Assembly (NCBI RefSeq): GCF_016862115.1
Contig: NZ_BOMI01000007.1
Coordinates: 1 to 64,000, forward strand
Length of the DNA stretch: 64,000 nt
Direction of reading: 5' to 3'
Source: Paractinoplanes deccanensis
GTDB taxonomy: Bacteria; Actinomycetota; Actinomycetes; Mycobacteriales; Micromonosporaceae
In this document: positions 19,049 to 27,755 of the stretch, one piece after another
Numbering within the stretch: the first letter of the stretch is position 1
Layout of the letters: every line of letters starts with the position of its first letter
Made by a program: the position numbers and the translations under genes
The notes under the pieces: model-generated
Told to the model about the DNA's origin: nothing
Databases searched by the model: none
The model's input: only the letters and a program-made list of their open reading frames with translations

Positions 19049-19090
19049 CGCAGACCTCCGTCACCGACCGGGTACAGCCTCGTCGACGGG

Positions 19091-19113
19091 GTGTGAAGAG
19101 GCCGTAAGAGGAA
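19091..19113 (-). promoter_or_regulatory. direct-repeat candidate binding site upstream of the response regulator
   Basis: On the minus strand, CCTCTTA and CCTCTTC are 10 bp apart, the geometry used by OmpR-family dimers. They lie about 50 bp upstream of the regulator start. Autoregulation is inferred only. Confidence 0.3.
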
Positions 19114-19115
19114 GG

Positions 19116-20381
19116 CTACCGAAGCGGCCACAGGGCGACCGAGGCGTCGATCAGCCGGCAGATCAGCATGCCGGCGCCGGCACGGCAGCTCCCGGCGACG
19201 CCGGTGGCCGTGCCGGTGACGCGGACGCGCCGGGTCGCGGGGTCGAGCACGCCGTAGTGCGTGACGTACCGGCCATGAATGTCGATCTTGCCGTAGAGCA
19301 GGCCGTCGCCGGCCGGGCCGAGGCTCTCCCAGCGGCCGAAGTTGCCGATCGTCGCCCCGGTGGCCGGGTCGAGCAGCCACACCGCGGGCTCGAACGTGCG
19401 CCGGTCGAGGCGGGTGGCGGCGAGGTAGGAGCCGGCCGGAGCGGCGTACGCCCAGAGCTCCGACGACCAGAGGGCCCGGCCGGTACGCCGGTCGAGCGCC
19501 ACGATGCCGGTCTGCTGGCGGAAGGTGCAGATCAGCGACCCGCAGTCGGCCTGCATCCAGCTCTGCGACAGGTCGGCGGCGGTGTGCCAGCGGTACGCGA
19601 GGTCGGGCAGGCGGTAGGCGCTGAACCCGTCCCGCGTGCCGACCGTGACCAGGTCGCCGACGGGCCAGACGTTCCCGGATCCCGCCGGCACGGAACGGGT
19701 GGCGAGGAGCCGCCCGGTCAGCGCGTCGTAGGTCCGCAGGCGCCCGTCCCCGGACTGGACCACCAGCCACCGCGGGTAGGCGGGCGCGCCGGACTCGGCG
19801 ATGGTGCCGCCCGGCGGGCGCGGCACCGACCAGCGCACCGTGCCGGTGGCGGCGTCGACGGCGAGCGCTGCCTCGTCCGTCGCGAGCAGCACCTGGCCGC
19901 CGGCCGTGGCGCCCAGCAGCCGGGCGGGGCGCCGCCACAGCGTGCGGTCCGTGCCGGCGGCGACCGCCACGACGGCCGAGTCGCCGTTCACTTCCAGCTG
20001 GTACGACGCCACGACGGTGTCACCGGCTCGCAGCACCTGATCGACCGCGCCCGCGACGGTGACCATGGTGCTGTCGACGAGGCGCGCGGCGGGCAGCTCG
20101 TACGTGTCGACGCCGCGCACCCGCACACCCGGCCCCACGACCGTCGAGCCGCCGGCCACGAAGAGCAGACCGCCGGCGACGAAGACGGAGTCGCCCAGGC
20201 GGGCCGGGATGACGATCGGCCGCTCCGGGCGGGGCAGCGGCGCGGCGGCCGCGAGCAACCCCACCAGCACGAACGCCAGCAGGCCGAACAGTGCCCGCAG
20301 CGGCGGCGGTGGCGGCGGCGAGGCGGGCGGCGGGACGTCGCCGCGCGGCGCCTCGCCGAGGTCGATCAGGACGTTGGTCAT
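19116..20381 (-). CDS. membrane-anchored PQQ-like beta-propeller protein, paralog 3
   Basis: A 421-aa protein with a cytoplasmic tail containing MTNVLIDLGE, one membrane helix (about 30-46) and an outer propeller. Propeller blades are visible as repeated D-ATG-RWSV / D-LTGRLL elements. Cysteine pairs at about C280/C285 (CX4C) and C399/C408 (CX8C) match those of the two upstream paralogs. The start MTNVLIDLGE at 20381 has a GGAGGG ribosome binding site. Function unknown; sensor, scaffold or outer-assembly roles are possible. Confidence 0.82.
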   Translation of the reverse strand: MTNVLIDLGEAPRGDVPPPASPPPPPPLRALFGLLAFVLVGLLAAAAPLPRPERPIVIPARLGDSVFVAGGLLFVAGGSTVVGPGVRVRGVDTYELPAARLVDSTMVTVAGAVDQVLRAGDTVVASYQLEVNGDSAVVAVAAGTDRTLWRRPARLLGATAGGQVLLATDEAALAVDAATGTVRWSVPRPPGGTIAESGAPAYPRWLVVQSGDGRLRTYDALTGRLLATRSVPAGSGNVWPVGDLVTVGTRDGFSAYRLPDLAYRWHTAADLSQSWMQADCGSLICTFRQQTGIVALDRRTGRALWSSELWAYAAPAGSYLAATRLDRRTFEPAVWLLDPATGATIGNFGRWESLGPAGDGLLYGKIDIHGRYVTHYGVLDPATRRVRVTGTATGVAGSCRAGAGMLICRLIDASVALWPLR

Positions 20382-20435
20382 GCCGCCCTCCCCGACGACA
20401 TTGTGCGCCGCGCGCGGCCGGGGCGCCACGAGGCG

Positions 20436-21800
20436 TCAGAGGCGGTACGCCCAGGCGCGCAGCCCGTTCTCCGTACGGCACAGGACATGCCGCGAGTCGG
20501 ACGTGCAGTCGCTGACCACCCCGCCGGTCACGCCGAGCGGCTGCACCTCGTCGCGCCCCGCGTCGACCACCCCGAAGGCGCTGGATCCGCCGTCGAGCCC
20601 GCGCCGCAGCACGATCGGCTCCTCGGCGGCGCCTGCCACGTCGGACGGCCACCCGGACAGGTCGACGCGTGTCTGCCCGGTCGCCGCGTCGACGAGGCGT
20701 ACGGGCTCGCCGCTCTTGCTCCCCGTCTCGAGCACGTAGCCGCCGTGCCGGGTCAGGTCGACCCCGGCGGGCGCACGCCAGCTCGGCCGGCCGGTCGCCG
20801 GGTCGAGCACGTCGAGCGCCGCCTGACTCTCCGAGCACAGCAGGCCCGCGCAGACCGCCCGCTGCACCAGGACCTCCGGTACGGGCCGCGTCCACCGGCG
20901 GGCCAGGGTGTCCGGCGCGTAGGCGACCTCGTCCGTCACGTACCCGTGGGGGTTGTAGTAATAGATCATCATGACGTCGCCGATGAGCTCGCCGCTCTGC
21001 GGGGCGCGCCCGTCGAGCCGGGGCAGCGCGATCCGGCGTACCACCTTGCCGGTCCTGCCGTCGAGGCGCTGCATGCCGGCCGACGAGAGCAGCAGGACCG
21101 CGGGACCGTCGCCCGGCGCGGCGTCGGCGATGACCGAGCCGGCGACGCTGACGGTCCAGACGGTCACACCCGTGTAGAGGTCCACGGCGCGGATGTCGGT
21201 GCGGGTCGGCGGTTCGACGTGCGGCTCGCCGCCGGCGGTGAAGTAGAGCGTGCCCGGTTCGCCGGAGTCCTGGTCGTAGACGGTGCCCGGACGGAACCGC
21301 GGCTCCTGGACCAGCCCGAGGCGGCCGCCGGTCATCGGGACGACCGGCATCGGCGCCGACCAGCGGGTGACGCCGCTGTGCGCGTCGAGCACGGTGGTCG
21401 CCGGTCCGTCGGAGACCAGCAGCACGTCGCCGGTCTGCCGGGCGTCGGTGCCGCCGTAGCCGACGGCGTCCGGGTCCTCCGCGGGCAGCTCGTACCGGGT
21501 GCGCCAGACCTGGCGCGGCGGCTCGGTGAGGGTCCACGAGGTCACCTCGCGGGCCGTGCCGGTGGCCGTCATCGTGTAGGCGCGGCCGCCGGTGAGCTGG
21601 AACCGCAGCTCGGGGTCCGGCGCGGCGGGCACGACGCCGAGGTAGCGCCAGAGCGTCGGCATGGCCGGCGCGCCGCCGCCGGCGACGAGCACGAGCACGG
21701 CGGCGACCAGCAGGCCGGGGATCCGGTAGCGGTGGGCGGGTGGTGGCGAGCTGAGCGCCGGGTCGGGCTGGTCGGTCAGGTCCAGCTCGATCAGCGCCAA
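20436..21800 (-). CDS. membrane-anchored PQQ-like beta-propeller protein, paralog 2
   Basis: A 454-aa protein. The short cytoplasmic tail begins ALIELDLTD, followed by a membrane helix (about 27-45) and an outer propeller with repeats such as VLDAHSGVTRWSAP and VLDPATGRPSWRAP. Conserved cysteine pairs are at C317/C322 and C432/C441. The start is a TTG at 21800, three bases past the paralog 1 stop, with AAGGGG just upstream, indicating coupling. No enzyme active site of PQQ dehydrogenases is visible, so cofactor binding is not implied. Confidence 0.82.
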   Translation of the reverse strand: MALIELDLTDQPDPALSSPPPAHRYRIPGLLVAAVLVLVAGGGAPAMPTLWRYLGVVPAAPDPELRFQLTGGRAYTMTATGTAREVTSWTLTEPPRQVWRTRYELPAEDPDAVGYGGTDARQTGDVLLVSDGPATTVLDAHSGVTRWSAPMPVVPMTGGRLGLVQEPRFRPGTVYDQDSGEPGTLYFTAGGEPHVEPPTRTDIRAVDLYTGVTVWTVSVAGSVIADAAPGDGPAVLLLSSAGMQRLDGRTGKVVRRIALPRLDGRAPQSGELIGDVMMIYYYNPHGYVTDEVAYAPDTLARRWTRPVPEVLVQRAVCAGLLCSESQAALDVLDPATGRPSWRAPAGVDLTRHGGYVLETGSKSGEPVRLVDAATGQTRVDLSGWPSDVAGAAEEPIVLRRGLDGGSSAFGVVDAGRDEVQPLGVTGGVVSDCTSDSRHVLCRTENGLRAWAYRL

Positions 21801-21803
21801 CGC

Positions 21804-23102
21804 CTACCCCTTCAGGCCGTACGCCCAGACGACGAGCTGGCCGTACATCGTGCGGCACACCAGCCGGCTCGGCACCGCCTGGCAGTCGCCGGTGCCCGAG
21901 GGCAGGTCGGCCAGGAGCCGCGGACGCCGCTCGCCCGGCCGGGCGACGGCGACCATGGTACGGCTTCCCGGTTCGAGCGAGCGCGTCACCAGCAGCCGGC
22001 CGTCGGTGCCGCTGCCGCTGACGGGCCGCCAGCCGGTGAGGTCCACCTCGAGCGCGCCCCGGTCGGGGTCGATCAGGCCCAGCGTGGTGGTGTGCTCGGG
22101 CGAGCCGTACGCCACGTAGGCCGCCCCGAACTGCGCCAGCCCGCGCCACGACGGCTGCCGCCAGCGCACGTCCCCGGTGAGCGGGTCGATCGCGCGCATC
22201 CCCTCCGGGCCGCTCAGGCAGGCGAGCAGGCCGCACGCCTGGATCTCGTACGCCCCGTCGGCCGGCATGGTCCAGATGTTGCGCAGCGTCTCGGGGTCGT
22301 ACGCGGAGATCTCCATGCCCGGGTTGCCGGGGTGGCGCAGCAGGATCAGCCCGCCGACGATCGAGGGGTTGGCGGGGTCGTAGTCGGCCGGCGGCACCAG
22401 GCGCGCGGCGAGCAGCCGGCCGGTGACCAGGTCACGGACCTCCATCCGCCGGTCGTCGTGCACCAGCAGCATCCGGGTGCCGGAGTCGCCGGGGCCGGGG
22501 AGCCCGGTCAGCACCGCGCTGGCCGGCACCGGAACGGACCAGCGGGTCTCACCGGTCCGCGGGTCGACCGCCTGGATCGGGCCTTCGACCCGCCGGCCCA
22601 CGCCCGCCTGGCTGCGGCGCGGCGTGACGGCGAGCAGGGTGGGCGACCCGGCCAGCGTGATCACCTGACCGGCCCGGGTCCACCGCGACACCCCGTCGTC
22701 GACCGAGACCGCGGTGGTGCCCGGGTCGCGCATGCCCACGTTCCAGGGGCGCATCAGCACCAGGCCGCCGCCCAGGCGCAGGCGGTAGGCCGGTGTGGAC
22801 TGCCCGGCCTCCCACAGCGTCCGGCCGGACTCCAGGTCGTACGAGCTGAGCAGCCCGAACGTCTGCGCCAGCAGCCGGCCGTTGTCGGTGAGCGCGTACG
22901 CGTCGGCGGGCCCGATCTGGAGGCTGAACACCTCGCGGAGCGGCGACTTCGCCGGCTGGGCCGACGCCGACGCGGTGAAGAGCACGAGAACGGCCAGAAG
23001 AGCCGCGGGAAACCAGCCGGGGAAGGCCGAGCGCCCCGGCCTGTCGTACGTCTCCGGCTCGCCCCGTTCGAGACCGAGGTCGATGACCACCGTGTCGCTC
23101 AT
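21804..23102 (-). CDS. membrane-anchored PQQ-like beta-propeller protein, paralog 1
   Basis: A 432-aa protein, first of three tandem paralogs. The tail starts MSDTVVIDLGLERGE, the membrane helix is at about 30-48, and the propeller follows with blade elements YDLESGRTLWEAG, AVDPRTGETRWSVP and AIDPLTGDVRWRQP. Cysteine pairs at C290/C295 and C407/C416 match those of the other two copies. It ends VVWAYGLKG, like WAYRL and LWPLR in the paralogs. The ATG at 23102 has only a weak ribosome binding site. Confidence 0.83.
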   Translation of the reverse strand: MSDTVVIDLGLERGEPETYDRPGRSAFPGWFPAALLAVLVLFTASASAQPAKSPLREVFSLQIGPADAYALTDNGRLLAQTFGLLSSYDLESGRTLWEAGQSTPAYRLRLGGGLVLMRPWNVGMRDPGTTAVSVDDGVSRWTRAGQVITLAGSPTLLAVTPRRSQAGVGRRVEGPIQAVDPRTGETRWSVPVPASAVLTGLPGPGDSGTRMLLVHDDRRMEVRDLVTGRLLAARLVPPADYDPANPSIVGGLILLRHPGNPGMEISAYDPETLRNIWTMPADGAYEIQACGLLACLSGPEGMRAIDPLTGDVRWRQPSWRGLAQFGAAYVAYGSPEHTTTLGLIDPDRGALEVDLTGWRPVSGSGTDGRLLVTRSLEPGSRTMVAVARPGERRPRLLADLPSGTGDCQAVPSRLVCRTMYGQLVVWAYGLKG

Positions 23103-23182
23103 TCCCCAAAGGTAACGAGCAGATAACGGCGCCGCCTCGCCCCGGTCCCGTTCCGCGGCTTTTCAGCGTTTATTCAGGGGTG

Positions 23183-25105
23183 TCAGACCTGGGCGGCGGG
23201 TGCCGTGGCGTCCGCTTCGACGCGCGAGACCCAGCCGGTGACGTCGCGGGCGATGTCCTGCGCGGTCAGGCCCAGCGACGTGAGGATCTCGGCGCGGGTG
23301 CCGTGCGGGTGCCAGCCCGACGGGATGCCGAAGTCGCGCAGCGGCACGTCGACGTCGGCGTCGCGCAGCGCGGCGGCCACCGCGTCACCGACGCCGCCGG
23401 CCCGGATGCCGTCCTCGAGCGTCACCACGCGCCGGTGCTGGGCGGCCAGGCCGGTCAGCTCGATCGGCACCGGGCGCACCCAGCGCGGGTCCACCACCGT
23501 GACGCCGTAGCCCTGCTCGGCGAGCCGCTCGGCGACGTCCAGGCCCAGGCCCGCGAACGAGCCGACCGCGATCAGCAGCACGTCCTTGCGGTCGTCCTCG
23601 CGCAGCACGTCGACCTGGCCGACACGGCGCACGGCCGGCAGGCCGGCGGGGACCGAGCCGGTCGGGAAGCGCACGATCGTCGGGCCGTCGTCGACAGCGA
23701 CCGCCTCGCGCAGCTCCTCGCGCAGCGTGGCGGCGTCGCGCGGCGCGGCGATCCGCATGCCGGGCACCGCGCCGAAGACGCTCATGTCCCAGATGCCGTA
23801 GTGGCTCGGGCCGTCCGGGCCGGTGATGCCGGCGCGGTCGAGCACGAAGGTCACCGGCAGCTCGTGCATCGCGACGTCGAGCAGCACCTGGTCGAACGCC
23901 CGGTTGAGGAAGGTCGCGTAGACGGCGACGACCGGGTGCAGCCCGCCCATCGCGAGGCCGGCGGCCGAGGTGGCCGCGTGCTGCTCGGCGATGCCGACGT
24001 CGTACACCCGGTCGGGGTGCTTGCGGGCCAGCTCGGCGATGCCCGTCGGCTCGCCCATGGCGGCGGTGATGCCCACGACGTCCAGGCGCTCGTCGGCGAT
24101 CTTGATGAGCTCCTCGGAGAAGACGTGCGTCCACTTCACCGACGGCTTCGCGGTCAGCGCGCCGGTCTGCGGGTCGAACGCGCCCGGGCTGTGCAGGCAG
24201 TCGGCCTCGTCCTGCTCGGCGGGACGGTAGCCGTAGCCCTTGCGGGTCACCGCGTGCACGATCACCGGGGCGTTGAAGCCCTTGGCCCGGCGCAGCGCCG
24301 ACTCCATGGCCTGCACGTCGTGCCCGTCGACCGGGCCGAGGTACTTGATGCCGAGGTCCTCGAACATCGGCTGCGGGCTCACCGCGTCCTTGATGCCGCG
24401 CTTGACCGCGTGCAGCACCTCGTAGACCGGCTTGCCGACCACCGGCGTGTTGCCGAGCGCGTCCTTGACGAGGTCGAGCACCCGCTCGTAGCCCGGGTTG
24501 AGCCGCAGCGTGGAGAGGTGGTCGGCGAGGCCGCCGATGGTCGGCGCGTACGACCGGCCGTTGTCGTTCACGACGATCACCAGGCGCTTCTTGGCCGTGG
24601 CGATGTTGTTGAGCGCCTCCCAGCACATGCCGCCGGTCAGGGCGCCGTCGCCGACCACAGCGACCACGTGACGGTCCTCGCCGCGCAGCGCGAACGCCTT
24701 GGACAGACCGTCCGCGTACGACAGAGCGGTCGACGCGTGCGAGTTCTCGATCAGGTCGTGCTCGCTCTCGGCCCGGCTCGGGTACCCGGACAGGCCGCCG
24801 CGCTGGCGCAGCAGGTCGAAGCCGCCCTGCCGGCCGGTCACGATCTTGTGAACGTACGCCTGGTGGCCGGTGTCGAACAGCACCCGATCGCGCGGCGAGT
24901 CGAAGACCCGGTGCAGCGCGAGGGTGGTCTCGACCACACCCAGGCTGGGACCGAGGTGGCCGCCGGTGCGCGAGACCTTGGCCACCATGAAGTCCCGGAT
25001 CTCCGCCGCCAGCAGGGTCAGCTGCTCGGGGCTGAGGCGCTTGAGGTCACCCGGTGAGGTGACGGACGCCAGGAGGCCGTCGGGGGCGGGGAGGGATTCG
25101 CTCAT
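23183..25105 (-). CDS. dxs: 1-deoxy-D-xylulose-5-phosphate synthase
   Basis: Condenses pyruvate and glyceraldehyde 3-phosphate with thiamine diphosphate, the first step of the MEP isoprenoid pathway. 640 aa, typical length. Visible motifs: [12 protein letters not shown], the ThDP/metal motif [17 protein letters not shown], the catalytic glutamate in [11 protein letters not shown], and [14 protein letters not shown]. The start [10 protein letters not shown] at 25105 follows a TAGACT element by eight bases and has no strong ribosome binding site; an upstream ATG would add 24 unconserved residues. Confidence 0.96.
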   Translation of the reverse strand: MSESLPAPDGLLASVTSPGDLKRLSPEQLTLLAAEIRDFMVAKVSRTGGHLGPSLGVVETTLALHRVFDSPRDRVLFDTGHQAYVHKIVTGRQGGFDLLRQRGGLSGYPSRAESEHDLIENSHASTALSYADGLSKAFALRGEDRHVVAVVGDGALTGGMCWEALNNIATAKKRLVIVVNDNGRSYAPTIGGLADHLSTLRLNPGYERVLDLVKDALGNTPVVGKPVYEVLHAVKRGIKDAVSPQPMFEDLGIKYLGPVDGHDVQAMESALRRAKGFNAPVIVHAVTRKGYGYRPAEQDEADCLHSPGAFDPQTGALTAKPSVKWTHVFSEELIKIADERLDVVGITAAMGEPTGIAELARKHPDRVYDVGIAEQHAATSAAGLAMGGLHPVVAVYATFLNRAFDQVLLDVAMHELPVTFVLDRAGITGPDGPSHYGIWDMSVFGAVPGMRIAAPRDAATLREELREAVAVDDGPTIVRFPTGSVPAGLPAVRRVGQVDVLREDDRKDVLLIAVGSFAGLGLDVAERLAEQGYGVTVVDPRWVRPVPIELTGLAAQHRRVVTLEDGIRAGGVGDAVAAALRDADVDVPLRDFGIPSGWHPHGTRAEILTSLGLTAQDIARDVTGWVSRVEADATAPAAQV

Positions 25106-25204
25106 GAGCGCAAAGTCTATCGGCGTGGCGCACTGGCGCATCCGCCGAGCGGTCGCCGGGCGCCGTCCTACACACAACCGTCACATCCGTTCGGTCTGGC
25201 ATGC

Positions 25205-25285
25205 TTGTCCCCGAACGCGACTGGCGGCACAGAGGATGGGTCAACCATCGGGGAGCTCGTCACGGGGGTCGACCGCCTGGGCGCC
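25205..25285 (+). ncRNA. ZTP (pfl) riboswitch upstream of folD
   Basis: The conserved core CGCGACTGGCG (25216-25226) is followed by a GATGG/CCATC hairpin and the GGGGAGC element. The closing strand CACGGGGG pairs with upstream CCCCG. The hallmark GACCGCCTGGGC follows at 25271-25282. Order and spacing match the ZTP-sensing pfl motif, known to activate one-carbon and purine genes, folD among them, when ZTP signals 10-formyl-THF shortage. The ribosome binding site GCGGAGG follows about 15 bases later, so control of translation or early termination is plausible. Confidence 0.9.
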
Positions 25286-25305
25286 CGTGCTCGCGGAGGC
25301 CTGCC

Positions 25306-26175
25306 ATGACTTCAGCCCGACTCCTGCCCGGCAAGCCCGTCGCCGAGGCCGTCCTCGCCGACGTCGCCGAGCGCGTGACCCGCCTGCGCGAGCGCGGCGT
25401 CACCCCGAGCCTCGCCACCATCCTGGTCGGCGACGACGACGCCAGCGCCGGCTACATCCGCATCAAGCAGAAGCAGGCGGCCGAGCTCGGCTTCGAGTCC
25501 CCGCACGTCCACCTGGGCAGCGACGCCACCCAGAAGGACCTCGAGGCGGTCATCGCCGACTTCAACGCCGACCCCGGGGTGCACGGCGTCCTGATCCAGT
25601 ACCCGATCCCCGGCCACCTCGACTACGACGCGGCGCTGCAGACCCTCGACCCCGACATGGACGTCGACGGCATGCACCCGCTCAACATGGGCCGCCTCGC
25701 GCTGGGCATGCCCGGCCCGCTGCCCTGCACGCCGGCCGGCATCGAGGCGCTGCTCGCCCACTACGAGATCCCGGTCGCCGGCCGCGAGGTGGTCATCCTC
25801 GGCCGCGGCGCCACGCTCGGCCGCCCCCTGGCCATGCTGCTGGCCCAGAAGCGCCCGACCGCGAACGCCGCGGTCACCGTCGTGCACACCGGCGTGAAGG
25901 ACTGGCCGCGCTACACCCAGCGCGCCGAGATCCTGGTGGCGGCCGCCGGCGTGCCCGGCATCATCCAGCCCGAGCACGTCAAGCCGGGCGCCACGGTCAT
26001 CGGCGCCGGCGTCCGCTACGAGGGCCGCCGCCTGCTGCCGGACGTCGACGAGTCGTGCGCCGAGGTGGCCGGCGCCATCACGCCCCGCGTGGGCGGTGTG
26101 GGCCCGACCACCGTGGCGATGCTCTTCCGCAACGCCGTGCAGGCCGCCGAGCGCGCCACTACTCGGTCAATCTGA
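25306..26175 (+). CDS. folD: methylene-THF dehydrogenase / methenyl-THF cyclohydrolase
   Basis: Interconverts 5,10-methylene-THF and 10-formyl-THF, supplying one-carbon units to purine synthesis. About 289 aa. The family's catalytic Tyr/Lys segment is SAGYIRIKQKQAAELG (Lys54), followed by GVLIQYPIPGHLD, PCTPAGIEALLAHYEI and the Rossmann element VVILGRGATLGRPLAMLL. The start MTSARLLPGK at 25306 has GGAGG upstream. It is preceded by a ZTP riboswitch, linking expression to one-carbon status. Its 3' end overlaps the convergent oxidoreductase by 17 bp. Confidence 0.95.
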   Translation: MTSARLLPGKPVAEAVLADVAERVTRLRERGVTPSLATILVGDDDASAGYIRIKQKQAAELGFESPHVHLGSDATQKDLEAVIADFNADPGVHGVLIQYPIPGHLDYDAALQTLDPDMDVDGMHPLNMGRLALGMPGPLPCTPAGIEALLAHYEIPVAGREVVILGRGATLGRPLAMLLAQKRPTANAAVTVVHTGVKDWPRYTQRAEILVAAAGVPGIIQPEHVKPGATVIGAGVRYEGRRLLPDVDESCAEVAGAITPRVGGVGPTTVAMLFRNAVQAAERATTRSI

Positions 26176-27178
26176 CGACCATCTTTCCGGTGTTCTCGCC
26201 GCGCAGGAGACCGAGGAACGCGCCGGGCGCCTTCTCGATGCCCCCGTCCACCACGGTCTCCTGCCAGGCGATCTTCCCCTCGCGCAGCCACCCGGCCATG
26301 TCCGCGGCGAACGCCGGCATGCGGTGGCCGTGGTTGTTGACGATGTAGCCGCGCAGGTTCAGCTCCTTGCCGATGGCGACCGCGAGGTTGCGCGGCGCCG
26401 CGGGCGGCTCGGTGTCGTTGTACTGCGCGATCATCCCGCAGAGCGCCACCCGGCCGTACTTGTTCAGCGACCCGATAGCCGCCTCCAGGTGGTCGCCGCC
26501 CACGTTGTCGAAGTAGACGTCGATCCCGTCCGGCGCGGCCGCCCGCAACTGCTTGCGCACCGGCGCGTCCCGGTAGTTGAAGGCCGCGTCGAACCCCAGG
26601 TCACCGGTCAGATGCGCGACCTTCTCGGCCGACCCCGCGCTGCCGATGACCCGCTTGGCACCGCGCAGCCGCGCGATCTGCCCCGCGATGCTGCCGACCG
26701 CGCCCGCCGCCCCCGACACGAAGACGGTGTCACCCTCCTTGAACTGGGCGATGTCGAGCAGCCCCACGTACGCGGTCAGCCCCGTCATCCCAAGCACGCC
26801 GAGGTACGCGGACAGCGTCGGCGCCGCCTTCGGGTCGACGACACGCACCTTGGCACCGTCGAGCACCGCGAACTCCCGCCATCCGAGCCCGTGCAGCACG
26901 GTCGCTCCCACCGGCACAGCCTCCGCGGCCGAGGCCACCACCTCACCGACCGCCGACCCGTCGAGCGCCGCCCCCACCGCGAACGGCGGCATGTAGGACT
27001 TCACGTCGTCCATCCGCCCCCGCATATACGGATCGACCGACATGAACAGGTTACGCACAACCACCTGCCCCGGCGCGGGATCCCCCACGGTGACCTCGGC
27101 AATCTCGAACGTCTCCGCCGTAGGCCATCCCTGCGGCCGGGCGGCAAGCCGAACCTCACGACCGGTGAACGTGCTCAT
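26159..27178 (-). CDS. MDR-family NADP-dependent oxidoreductase (CurA/leukotriene reductase-like)
   Basis: A 339-aa zinc-independent medium-chain reductase that likely reduces alkenal/enone double bonds. Features are the N-terminal RNLFMSVDPYMRGRM, GLTAYVGLLDIAQFKEGDTVFVSGAAGAVGS with the nucleotide-binding fold, VYFDNVGGDHLEAAIGSLN, and a C-terminal segment ending FLGLLRGENTGKMVVRL, all typical of the prostaglandin reductase/CurA group. The substrate is not deducible. A 580-bp noncoding repeat region lies upstream. Confidence 0.9.
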   Translation of the reverse strand: MSTFTGREVRLAARPQGWPTAETFEIAEVTVGDPAPGQVVVRNLFMSVDPYMRGRMDDVKSYMPPFAVGAALDGSAVGEVVASAAEAVPVGATVLHGLGWREFAVLDGAKVRVVDPKAAPTLSAYLGVLGMTGLTAYVGLLDIAQFKEGDTVFVSGAAGAVGSIAGQIARLRGAKRVIGSAGSAEKVAHLTGDLGFDAAFNYRDAPVRKQLRAAAPDGIDVYFDNVGGDHLEAAIGSLNKYGRVALCGMIAQYNDTEPPAAPRNLAVAIGKELNLRGYIVNNHGHRMPAFAADMAGWLREGKIAWQETVVDGGIEKAPGAFLGLLRGENTGKMVVRLTE

Positions 27179-27239
27179 GCGAACTCCCTGAGGTGGTTAC
27201 TCGACAGTAAGTTCGCTCAGCCTAGGGGCGGTTCGCGCT

Positions 27240-27580
27240 TTTCCCCAGGGCCGCGCCGCCCTTGTCGCCGCCGGCCACGGGTGCCCACGCCGCCCTTGCC
27301 ACGCCGCCACCGGCGCCCTCAGTCCACGCCGTCCCTGTCACACCGCCGCCGAAGCCCACGCCGCCCTTGTCTCGCCGTCACCGACGTCCCAGCCCGCGCC
27401 GCCCGCGTCTCCTCGCCGCCGACGACGCCCACAGCCGACGCCGCCGTCCGCCTGCCACAGACGCCCACAGTCCACGGCACCCGCGTCCACCACCGACGCC
27501 TACAGCCCGCTCCGCCCGTGTTCCCCACCACCGACGCCCACAGCCCGCGCCGCCCGCGCCACCCGCGTCCCCCACTCCCG
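27240..27580. repeat. degenerate C-rich repeat region
   Basis: Low-complexity sequence dominated by variants of GACGCCCACAGCCCGCGCCG, with one larger unit beginning CCACCACCGACGCC repeated at about 27492 and 27528. Frames are open in several directions only because of base bias; no start, ribosome binding site or family match supports a gene. The 27179-27755 gap contains this region and the array at its right end. Confidence 0.6.
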
Positions 27581-27660
27581 ACGCCCAGGCCCGCGCCCAT
27601 CCACAACCCGCGTTGTCCACAGCCCACGTCATCCACAGTCCGCGTTGTCCACAGGGCCGC
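27581..27660. repeat. 16-bp phased array of DnaA-box-like sites
   Basis: Five 16-bp units start at 27581, 27597, 27613, 27629 and 27645. Units 2-5 carry CCATCCACA, TTGTCCACA, TCATCCACA and TTGTCCACA. TTGTCCACA is the preferred actinobacterial DnaA box, and the others fit the relaxed consensus. The consensus unit is roughly nnrTCCACAgcCCgCG. The region is far from any dnaA or dnaN gene in view, so it is not evidently oriC; a DnaA-binding or titrating locus is possible. Confidence 0.6.
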
Positions 27661-27755
27661 CTCCCAAGATCGGGCTTCTCCGTCAGACTGGTGCAGGACG
27701 GGGGCCCCCAAGGGAGGGCGGGGGCTGCGTTTCGGGCTGCTGCCTGGACGCCGGT

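Noticed and set aside
18975..23126. A 1383-codon open frame on the + strand opposite the propeller genes
   Set aside because: It is a high-GC antisense shadow: its composition is Arg/Ala/Gly/His-rich without motifs, and the minus strand has three clear proteins with conserved features.
27581..27660. Chromosomal origin of replication
   Set aside because: DnaA-box-like sites are present, but dnaA, dnaN and an AT-rich unwinding region are not; it is listed as a repeat of interest instead.
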